5,467 bases of DNA, from the NCBI GenBank assembly GCA_947377625.1, contig CANCGR010000223.1, positions 1 through 5,467 of the forward strand, read 5' to 3'. The stretch's first letter is position 1. Each line of letters opens with the position of its first letter. Below, piece by piece: positions 1-5,352 of the stretch. A model generated the notes under the pieces. The model was given only the letters and a program-made list of their open reading frames with translations. It was not told the DNA's origin and made no database searches. Source of the DNA: Gammaproteobacteria bacterium (lineage in GTDB: Bacteria > Pseudomonadota > Gammaproteobacteria > Pseudomonadales > Pseudohongiellaceae). A program made the translations under genes and the position numbers.

Positions 1-2
1 CG

Positions 3-2369
3 CTGGAGGGCGAATATGTTGCACAAGGCATGTATGGTGCCAATGTTGAACTTGATGTGCAGAAGCAGGATCGCAATCGCGTAGCGCTCAACATCAATGT
101 CACAGAAGGCGACCCTTCCAAGATCGTGCATATCAACATCGTCGGCAATTCAGTATTCAAAGACGACGTGCTGATGAAGTTGTTCGAGTTGAAGACAACG
201 CATCTGACCTCCATTTTCTACAAAGACGACCGCTATGCCCGTGAAAAGATCAAGGGTGACCTTGAACGATTGACCTCGTATTACACTGACCAGGGTTATG
301 TGAATTTCACTGTCACATCCACTCAGGTGTCGCTCTCGCCTGACAAGAAAGAAGTCTATATCACCATCAACGTTTCCGAAGGCGATGTCTACAAGGTCAA
401 CGAGGTGAAGCTGGCAGGTGATCTGGTCGATTCCGAGCAATTGCTGCGGTTGATGATCCAGGTCGGCAAGGGGCAGGTGTTCTCGCAACAACTGGTTACC
501 TCCACGTCGGAATTCATGACAAGGCTGCTGGGTAATGCCGGCTATTTCTTTGCCAAGGTTGAAGGGGTGCCGCACACCAACGAAGCCGACAAAACTGTTG
601 ATATCACCTTCTTCGTTGAGCCAGGCGAACGTACCTACGTGAACCGTATCAGCTTCAAGGGCAACACCAACACTGCCGATGAAGTGCTGCGCCGCGAAAT
701 GCGGCAGATGGAAGGTGCGCCTGCCTCCAAAACCCTGATGGAACAATCCAAGGTGCGCCTGGAGCGATTGGGTTATTTCAAGAACGACAAGGTTGAATAC
801 AAAACTGACAAGGTCGCCGGTACCGGCGACCAGATCGATGTGGAGTACAGCGTCGAAGAGCAGCTCAATGGCACCATCGGCGGCAGTATCGGTTATGGCC
901 AGGTGGTCGGTTTGCAGTTGCAAGCCAACCTGCAGCAGGTGAACTTTTTAGGCACAGGCAAAACCATTGGCGTCAACGCCAATACCTCGTCGTTCAGCAC
1001 CAGTTACAATTTCAGCTATTTCGATCCGTATTACACCATTGACGGTGTGAGTCGCGGTTTCACGCTCGGTTACACCAAGTCGGATTATGCCGAGTTGAAT
1101 CTTGCCAGTTACAGTACCGATCAGTTGTCATTAAGCACCAGTTATGGCTATCAGCTCAGTGAAACCCAAGGGCTCTCATTCAATCTTGGCTGGAGCAAAA
1201 CCAGGATCAAGGAAGGTTACGGCGCGGTCCAGGAAATCAGGGCCAGCCCCGTGCTGGATCCTCGCGTCACGCGTTACTTTGTACAAGAACCACGTAGTTC
1301 ATCCTTGTTTGATACGACTAACGGCACTTTTTACTTTCCGATCAGTGACGGTGTGACTGCTCCGTTAAGTGCGTTGCCGGCCAGTGCCTTCAATACCAAC
1401 AAGGGCTTCCTTGATCGCGATGGCAACAAATTCAACAATTTCACGCTGAATGTCGTGTGGAGCGAATCCACACTGAATCAGGGCACGTTTGCGACAGCAG
1501 GCAGTGCACAAAGTCTTTCGTTGGAATTCACCATTCCTGGCAGCGACCTGAATTTCTACCGCGCCCAGTATTTCAACGAGCACTTTTTCCCGATTACCAG
1601 GAATTGGATCATCCATACCAAAGCCAATATCGGTTTTGGTGATGGTTATGGCAAGACCGAGCAGTTGCCGTTTTTCCAGAATTTCTATGCAGGCGGTCTC
1701 GGCACGGTGCGCGGTTTCAAGCGCAATACACTGGGCCCACGTTCCACCTACCCTGAGTCATACAGTACGCTGCCAGCGACATACGAGAAGGACGCTGACG
1801 GTAATATCATGCTCGATCTGAGCGGTGCACCAATACCGCACATTACCTATCTGACAGATGCCAGTGGAAATGTTGTGTATGATCCCAGCACCGGATACCC
1901 GGTTCCGGATCCGGCTAATTACGCCTATCTGCTGCAAGCAGCATCTGGCTACGACGTGAACGGCAATCCGGTCAGGGATGCTTCCGGGAATGTTCTTTAC
2001 AACCAGAAACTGCTCCGTCGATCGCCCGGGGCTGGTGTTTTGCCGGCGCCGTTTGGTGGCAATATCCAGGCGGTAGGAACGGTCGAACTGATGTTTCCGA
2101 TTCCGTTTATCACAGACCGCAGCAGGGTGAGATCCAGTATTTTCGTTGATGCGGGCAACGTGTTTTCGTCCTACTGTACGGATACCCAGGTTGCCAATAA
2201 CACCTGCCTCAAATTCAATCTCAATGAATTGCGTTACTCGGCCGGCTTGTCGGTTTCCTATCAGTCGGGCGCCATGGGCATCATGACCTTCAGCCTTGCT
2301 AAAGCCTTCAATACCAGTAACATAGACGAACATGAAGTGTTCCAGTTCACGCTGGGCAATGCCTTCTGA
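3..2369 (+). CDS. bamA: Outer membrane protein assembly factor BamA, C-terminal 788 codons (5' partial)
   Basis: BamA is the Omp85-family core of the BAM complex. It folds and inserts beta-barrel proteins into the outer membrane. The reading frame is already open at base 3, reading LEGEYVAQGMYGANVELDV, which matches the middle of POTRA2. The signal peptide, POTRA1 and part of POTRA2 (about 125 residues by comparison with E. coli) lie upstream, so the ATG at base 30 is internal. POTRA3 spans about 120-380, POTRA4 about 387-625 and POTRA5 about 630-860, the last with the REMRQMEG motif. The 16-strand barrel follows from about 864. Family hallmarks seen are IPGSD, the FYAGG...VRGF loop 6 motif (VRGF at 1707-1718) and a C-terminal beta-signal ending in Phe (FQFTLGNAF). 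Loop 6, and apparently loop 4, are longer than in E. coli, and loop 7 carries two cysteines. It is upstream of skp, as in most gammaproteobacteria. The identification is secure; the loop boundaries are my estimate. Confidence 0.98.
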   Translation: MEGEYVAQGMYGANVELDVQKQDRNRVALNINVTEGDPSKIVHINIVGNSVFKDDVLMKLFELKTTHLTSIFYKDDRYAREKIKGDLERLTSYYTDQGYVNFTVTSTQVSLSPDKKEVYITINVSEGDVYKVNEVKLAGDLVDSEQLLRLMIQVGKGQVFSQQLVTSTSEFMTRLLGNAGYFFAKVEGVPHTNEADKTVDITFFVEPGERTYVNRISFKGNTNTADEVLRREMRQMEGAPASKTLMEQSKVRLERLGYFKNDKVEYKTDKVAGTGDQIDVEYSVEEQLNGTIGGSIGYGQVVGLQLQANLQQVNFLGTGKTIGVNANTSSFSTSYNFSYFDPYYTIDGVSRGFTLGYTKSDYAELNLASYSTDQLSLSTSYGYQLSETQGLSFNLGWSKTRIKEGYGAVQEIRASPVLDPRVTRYFVQEPRSSSLFDTTNGTFYFPISDGVTAPLSALPASAFNTNKGFLDRDGNKFNNFTLNVVWSESTLNQGTFATAGSAQSLSLEFTIPGSDLNFYRAQYFNEHFFPITRNWIIHTKANIGFGDGYGKTEQLPFFQNFYAGGLGTVRGFKRNTLGPRSTYPESYSTLPATYEKDADGNIMLDLSGAPIPHITYLTDASGNVVYDPSTGYPVPDPANYAYLLQAASGYDVNGNPVRDASGNVLYNQKLLRRSPGAGVLPAPFGGNIQAVGTVELMFPIPFITDRSRVRSSIFVDAGNVFSSYCTDTQVANNTCLKFNLNELRYSAGLSVSYQSGAMGIMTFSLAKAFNTSNIDEHEVFQFTLGNAF
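812..831. repeat. Perfect 20-base palindrome inside bamA
   Basis: Bases 812-831 read the same on both strands: half-site GGTCGCCGGT followed directly by its reverse complement ACCGGCGACC, with no spacer. It lies in codons for KVAGTGDQ, at the end of POTRA5 just before the barrel. As DNA it is a gapless palindrome. As RNA it could fold only with a few central bases unpaired. There is no T-run after it, so it is not a terminator. Its function is unknown and it may be fortuitous. Confidence 0.9.
1791..2003 (+). repeat. Degenerate octapeptide repeats in BamA loop 6
   Basis: Within the bamA frame, three pairs of eight-residue units can be read. They are DADGNIML + DLSGAPIP (1791-1838), DASGNVVY + DPSTGYPV (1857-1904) and DVNGNPVR + DASGNVLY (1953-2000). 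Each unit starts with Asp, and most have Gly-Asn or Gly at positions 4-5. The pairs are separated by 6 and 16 residues. They lie between VRGF and the next strand (QAVGTVEL, from 2067), so they should be on or near the cell surface. The pattern recalls short YD/RHS-type repeats or Asp-rich calcium-binding turns, but this is resemblance only. Confidence 0.65.
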
Positions 2370-2384
2370 TTCCCGCTTCCCTCA

Positions 2385-2390
2385 TATAAT
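2385..2390 (+). promoter_or_regulatory. Possible sigma-70 -10 box upstream of skp
   Basis: A perfect TATAAT lies in the 49-base bamA-skp gap, 28 bases before the skp ATG. No good -35 box sits at standard spacing: the 17-base position holds CCTTCT, and TTCTGA at 15 bases matches TTGACA at only three positions. There is no extended -10 TG. If active, transcription would start near 2396-2398 and give a leader of about 20 bases that includes the skp ribosome binding site. It could top up skp and lpx expression independently of bamA. This is inference from the hexamer alone. Confidence 0.35.
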
Positions 2391-2404
2391 AACCATCCGT
2401 TTTT

Positions 2405-2408
2405 GGAG
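2405..2408 (+). promoter_or_regulatory. Ribosome binding site of skp
   Basis: GGAG lies within TTGGAGAA, 10 bases before the ATG at 2419. It decides the skp start, because the open frame continues upstream to an ATG at 2332 inside bamA that would add 29 residues before the signal peptide. Confidence 0.75.
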
Positions 2409-2418
2409 AATTTTTACA

Positions 2419-2979
2419 ATGAACACGTCGTTTTTAAACTGTGGAAAAGCCACCGTTTCCTCGTTGCTGTTGGCAATGGTGGTAAGTTCGGGTGCCATGG
2501 CTGCGGAAAAAACTGCTGCCGCTGCACCTGCCGGCCCCCCGCAGAAAGTTGCCGTGCTCGACATGGGCGCAGCGTTGTTCAATTCTGATCGCGCCAAGGC
2601 GGTCGATGTTGAAATGCAGAAACAGACTGCCGATGATCAGGCCAAAATCCGCGCGCTTGCTGATGATGGCAAGAAGCTGCAGGAAAAATTCAAGAAAGAC
2701 GAAGCAGTAATGAGCGACGAAGAAAAACGCAAGATCCAGGAGAAACTTCAGGATATTGGCGTGCAATACCAATACATTGTTGAAAAGCTGCAGAAGATGT
2801 CGCAGGAACGTCGTCAGCAGTTCCAGGAAACTTATGCGCCGAACCTGATTCAGGCCATCACCGAAGTGGTACAGGAAGGCCAGTACGACATGGTATTCCG
2901 TACCGAAGCGGTGCCGTATTACAGCACTGGCTATGACATTACCGCGCGCGTGACCGAAAAGCTCAACGCAAAGAAATAA
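2419..2979 (+). CDS. skp: Periplasmic chaperone Skp/OmpH
   Basis: This encodes a 186-residue member of the Skp (OmpH) family. Skp forms a trimeric, jellyfish-like holdase that binds unfolded outer-membrane proteins in the periplasm and delivers them to BAM. Residues 1-28 form a Sec signal peptide: a short N-region with Lys10, a hydrophobic core VSSLLLAMVVSSG, and a probable cleavage site AMA|A. An Ala/Pro-rich linker (about 29-42) follows. The short strand KVAVLDM and ALFNSDRAK (about 43-60) are typical of the body domain. Residues about 60-138 are a Lys/Glu/Gln-rich coiled-coil arm, and the last 47 residues return to the body (EVVQEGQYDMVF). The start at 2419 is supported by its ribosome binding site and by placing the signal peptide at the N-terminus. 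The mature protein is close to the usual Skp length. It lies between bamA and lpxD, the standard position for skp. Confidence 0.95.
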   Translation: MNTSFLNCGKATVSSLLLAMVVSSGAMAAEKTAAAAPAGPPQKVAVLDMGAALFNSDRAKAVDVEMQKQTADDQAKIRALADDGKKLQEKFKKDEAVMSDEEKRKIQEKLQDIGVQYQYIVEKLQKMSQERRQQFQETYAPNLIQAITEVVQEGQYDMVFRTEAVPYYSTGYDITARVTEKLNAKK

Positions 2980-3005
2980 ACGGCTGAGACAGGCGAGTGA
3001 CATTG

Positions 3006-4040
3006 ATGACAGTCACAACCCTGAATGAACTCGCGGCAGCACTGGGACTGGAATTGCGAGGCAGCGACGCTGCTGCCTCGACCCCAATCGAAGGCTTGGC
3101 GGCGCTCGCCTCCGCTGGTCCACACCAGCTTAGTTTTTTCACTAATTCCCGCTACTACGCCGACCTTGGCAAGACCAAAGCGGCCGCTGTGATCCTGCGC
3201 GCCGCTGATGCGGCTCAATGCCCGGTTGCATGTTTGATCAGCAACAATCCCTATTTCTCGTACGCAAAAGCCTCGCAGCTGTTTGACAGACGGCCCAAAG
3301 AGCCGGCTGTAATCCATGTGGCCGCTCATCTCGATCCGTCAGTCATTGTGGGTGAGGGAGTGTCCATTGCCGCGAATGTGGTCATAGGGGCAGGAGTCTC
3401 TATCGGCGCTGGTACCGTCATTGGCGCCAATTGCGTAATCGGACCGGATTGCGTAATCGGACCGGATTGCAGGCTTTATCCCAATGTAAGCCTCTATCAT
3501 GCAGTGACGTTGGGTGATCGTTGCATCGTGCACTCCAGCGCAGTGCTGGGCAGTGATGGCTTCGGCTTTGCCAAGGCCGGCGTACAGCATCACAAGATTG
3601 CCCAATTGGGTGCAGTGGTGATTGGCAATGATGTTGAGATTGGCGCCGGCTCCAGCATAGACCGGGGCGCCCTCCAAAACACCGTGATCGAAGACGGCGT
3701 GAAAATCGACAATCAGGTACAGATTGCCCATAACGTAAGAATTGGTTCCAACACAGTAATTTGTGGCTGCAGTGCAATCGCCGGTAGCTCCAGCATAGGT
3801 AAAAACTGTACCATTGCCGGCGCAGTGGGTGTGATCAACCACGTGAAGATTTGTGACGATGTCACCGTTACTGCCATGTCACTGGTCAACCAGGACATCA
3901 CTGAACCCGGAGTCTATTCGTCGGGAACAGGCATTGATGCAACCGGCAACTGGCGTCGCAGCATCGTCCGCTTTCGTCAATTGGACGACATGTGGCGACG
4001 TTTGCTTCGTCTGGAAAAGCACCAGGGCAAGTCGCCCTGA
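3006..4040 (+). CDS. lpxD: UDP-3-O-(3-hydroxyacyl)glucosamine N-acyltransferase LpxD
   Basis: LpxD transfers a 3-hydroxyacyl chain from ACP to the 2-amino group of UDP-3-O-acylglucosamine, the third step of lipid A synthesis, in the cytoplasm. The 344 residues compare with 341 in E. coli. Residues 1 to about 105 form the uridine-binding N-domain (PHQLSFFTNSRYY, NNPYFSYAKA). Hexapeptide repeats of a left-handed beta-helix follow (VSIAAN, VVIGAG, VSIGAG, TVIGAN). The catalytic His is His242 in QIAHNVRIG, equivalent to E. coli His239. GSDGFGFA, IDRGAL, INHVKIC and ITEPGVYSSG are all conserved. A C-terminal helix (DDMWRRLLRLEKH) ends the protein. I chose the ATG at 3006 with AGGCGAG upstream; a GTG at 2997 would add three residues and cannot be excluded. 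It starts 26 bases after skp. An exact 18-base duplication lies in the helix region. Confidence 0.97.
   Translation: MTVTTLNELAAALGLELRGSDAAASTPIEGLAALASAGPHQLSFFTNSRYYADLGKTKAAAVILRAADAAQCPVACLISNNPYFSYAKASQLFDRRPKEPAVIHVAAHLDPSVIVGEGVSIAANVVIGAGVSIGAGTVIGANCVIGPDCVIGPDCRLYPNVSLYHAVTLGDRCIVHSSAVLGSDGFGFAKAGVQHHKIAQLGAVVIGNDVEIGAGSSIDRGALQNTVIEDGVKIDNQVQIAHNVRIGSNTVICGCSAIAGSSSIGKNCTIAGAVGVINHVKICDDVTVTAMSLVNQDITEPGVYSSGTGIDATGNWRRSIVRFRQLDDMWRRLLRLEKHQGKSP
3057..3080. repeat. Inverted repeat (9-bp stem, 6-base loop) early in lpxD
   Basis: CGAGGCAGC (3057-3065) and GCTGCCTCG (3072-3080) are exact reverse complements around the loop GACGCT, within codons for RGSDAAAS. It begins 51 bases after the lpxD start codon, within reach of an initiating ribosome. 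No U-tract follows, so it is not an intrinsic terminator. It may simply reflect Ala codons in GC-rich sequence. Confidence 0.6.
3430..3470. repeat. Exact 18-base tandem duplication in lpxD
   Basis: Unit TTGCGTAATCGGACCGGA occurs at 3431-3448 and again at 3449-3466 without a mismatch. It is followed by four bases of a third copy; period-18 identity holds over 3430-3470. Each copy is in frame and encodes one beta-helix hexad (CVIGPD in register). A 12-base palindrome, ATTGGCGCCAAT (3420-3431), abuts the array. Confidence 0.95.
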
Positions 4041-4073
4041 TAGTCTCCATCATAAAAGCGCTGAAGTTTGAAC

Positions 4074-4077
4074 AGGA
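4074..4077 (+). promoter_or_regulatory. Ribosome binding site of fabZ
   Basis: AGGA lies 9 bases before the ATG at 4087. A second ATG follows directly at 4090, so initiation could fall on either codon, with a difference of one residue. Confidence 0.6.
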
Positions 4078-4086
4078 TTACCCCTC

Positions 4087-4527
4087 ATGATGTACATTGA
4101 CCAGATCAAAGCTTATTTGCCGCAACGCTATCCATTCCTGATGGTGGATCGCGTACTTGAGATTGAAATGGGCAAGCGCATCAAGGCGTATAAAAACGTC
4201 ACGGTCAACGAAGAGTTCTTCCAGGGCCATTTTCCGCACAAACCCATCATGCCAGGCGTAATGATCATTGAAGCATTGGCACAGGCTGCCGGTGTGCTGG
4301 GTTTCAAAAGCCAGGAGAAGCTGCCACGTGACGGTTATATCTATTATTTCGTGGGTGCCGACGATGTGCGACTCAAACGCCCGGTGGTGCCCGGTGACCA
4401 ATTGATGCTGGAAGCTGAGCTGGTGGTGGTGAAACGCGGCATCTACAAGTTTGAATGCAAGGCGTCAGTGGATGGCGAGCTGGCCTGCTCAGCCACGATC
4501 CTGTGTGCCGAACGCAAAGAAGAATAA
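4087..4527 (+). CDS. fabZ: 3-hydroxyacyl-[acyl-carrier-protein] dehydratase FabZ
   Basis: FabZ dehydrates (3R)-hydroxyacyl-ACP to trans-2-enoyl-ACP in fatty acid elongation. It thereby competes with LpxA and LpxD for the hydroxyacyl-ACP pool, which is the usual explanation for its place in the lpx operon. The 146-residue product is a single hotdog-fold domain of normal family length. PQRYPFLMVDRV near the N-terminus and FFQGHFPHKPIMPGVMIIEALAQ hold the active site: His48 (GHFP) and Glu62 (IIEALAQ) are the catalytic pair. Later signatures are DDVRLKRPVVPGD and ATILCAERKEE at the C-terminus. It starts 46 bases after lpxD. It differs from FabA, which is longer and has a different active-site context (Asp in place of Glu). 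Confidence 0.98.
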   Translation: MMYIDQIKAYLPQRYPFLMVDRVLEIEMGKRIKAYKNVTVNEEFFQGHFPHKPIMPGVMIIEALAQAAGVLGFKSQEKLPRDGYIYYFVGADDVRLKRPVVPGDQLMLEAELVVVKRGIYKFECKASVDGELACSATILCAERKEE

Positions 4528-4530
4528 GCA

Positions 4531-4560
4531 ACTCTCAACAACTCCCAGCAACTGACAGTA
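4531..4560 (+). repeat. Three 10-base imperfect repeats before lpxA
   Basis: The fabZ-lpxA spacer contains ACTCTCAACA, ACTCCCAGCA and ACTGACAGTA back to back. The first two agree at 8 of 10 positions and the last two at 7 of 10. CAACT thus recurs at 4529, 4539 and 4549. The stretch is poor in G and so probably unstructured in the mRNA. It ends just upstream of the lpxA ribosome binding site. Its role is unknown. Confidence 0.6.
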
Positions 4561-4568
4561 AGTCCAGC

Positions 4569-4572
4569 AAGG
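4569..4572 (+). promoter_or_regulatory. Ribosome binding site supporting the GTG start of lpxA
   Basis: AAGG (in AAGGTG) lies 9 bases before the GTG at 4582. No ATG in this frame occurs between the fabZ stop and 4582, and the first residues from the GTG (SSNAAIIDPTAKLG) align with LpxA N-termini. Confidence 0.65.
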
Positions 4573-4581
4573 TGCACTTGC

Positions 4582-5352
4582 GTGAGCAGCAACGCCGCGA
4601 TAATTGATCCTACAGCCAAGCTCGGTGCCAATGTCAAAATTGGCCCGTGGACCATCATTGGTGCCGGAGTCGAAATTGGCGATGACTGCGAAATCTCGTC
4701 GCATGTCATCATCAAAGGCCCGACCCGCATTGGCAAACGCAATCGCATTTTCCAGTTTGCATCGGTGGGTGAAGACCCTTCAGACAAAAAATTCCACGGC
4801 GAACTGACATGGCTGGAAATCGGTGATGACAATGTCATCCGTGAAGGTGCCACCATTCATCGTGGCACCGAAATTGGTGGCGGCGTTACCCGTATTGGTT
4901 CCAACAATTTGTTCATGCCCTATACGCATGTGGCGCATGACTGCATCGTCGGCAACAACACCATCTTCTCCAACAACGCTGCGATCAGTGGCCATGTGAT
5001 CGTGGAAGACTGGGCGATCCTGGGCGGCTTCGCAGGGGTCTACCAGTTCCTGCGTATCGGCGCCCACAGCTTCATCGGCGCGCAGACGCATGTGAACATG
5101 GATGTACCGGCTTATGTCATGGTCAATGGCAACCCGCCGGAAGCCAAAGGTATCAACACCACCGGGCTTGAACGTCGCGGTTTCAGCAAGGAAAGCATCC
5201 AGCTGCTGCGCAAGGCCTTCAAGATTCTCTATCGTCACGGCAACACGCTGGACGAAGCGCTGGCAGAGCTGGAAACGCTCGCGCCGGGTGCGCCTGAACT
5301 TGGCGTGCTGATCGACTCAGTACGTGCGTCCACCAAAGGTATTCTGCGCTGA
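4582..5352 (+). CDS. lpxA: UDP-N-acetylglucosamine O-acyltransferase LpxA
   Basis: LpxA moves a 3-hydroxyacyl group from ACP to the 3-OH of UDP-GlcNAc, the first step of lipid A synthesis, as a cytoplasmic trimer. The product has 256 residues (E. coli 262) and begins with GTG. Residues 1 to about 185 are hexapeptide-repeat beta-helix (AIIDPTAKLG, VKIGPWTIIG). FQFASVGEDPSD is the family signature, and the C-terminal helical region starts at GLERRGFSKE. His119 in HVAHDC corresponds to catalytic His125 of E. coli; His116 and His138 match His122 and His144. Two positions differ from E. coli: Tyr154 replaces His160 (GVYQF versus AVHQF), and Ala167 replaces Gly173, the acyl-chain ruler. It lies 54 bases after fabZ, and its stop codon shares a base with the lpxB start. 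The gene call is firm. Confidence 0.98.
   Translation: MSSNAAIIDPTAKLGANVKIGPWTIIGAGVEIGDDCEISSHVIIKGPTRIGKRNRIFQFASVGEDPSDKKFHGELTWLEIGDDNVIREGATIHRGTEIGGGVTRIGSNNLFMPYTHVAHDCIVGNNTIFSNNAAISGHVIVEDWAILGGFAGVYQFLRIGAHSFIGAQTHVNMDVPAYVMVNGNPPEAKGINTTGLERRGFSKESIQLLRKAFKILYRHGNTLDEALAELETLAPGAPELGVLIDSVRASTKGILR

Noticed and set aside
150..923. Long open frame of 257 codons on the minus strand inside bamA
   Set aside because: It lies wholly opposite the conserved POTRA3-5 coding sequence, its product has no recognisable domain, and its openness follows from the codon bias of bamA.
1758..2333. Minus-strand open frame of 191 codons opposite the bamA barrel end
   Set aside because: It is a shadow of the bamA frame, with no ribosome binding site or family resemblance noted.
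2334..2369. Sigma-E-type promoter at the end of bamA (TCTGA at 2365-2369)
   Set aside because: No GGAACTT-like -35 element is found about 16 bases upstream; the nearest GAACAT (2328-2333) is too far away.
2332..2418. Extended skp start at the ATG at 2332, overlapping bamA
   Set aside because: It would bury the signal peptide behind 29 residues; the ATG at 2419 has a GGAG ribosome binding site and gives a normal signal peptide.
3649..3798. 12-base direct repeat GCTCCAGCATAG (3649-3660 and 3787-3798) in lpxD
   Set aside because: Both copies encode Ser-Ser-Ile in hexapeptide repeats, where short codon-level matches are expected.
3339..3842. Minus-strand open frame of 167 codons opposite lpxD
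   Set aside because: Its apparent repeats are the complement of the lpxD hexapeptide codons; there is no independent evidence for a gene.
4525..4584. Possible FabZ-LpxA fusion by stop-codon readthrough, because fabZ and lpxA share a frame with 18 open codons between
   Set aside because: Eighteen stop-free codons are expected by chance about 40% of the time, the TAA is a strong stop, and lpxA has its own ribosome binding site.
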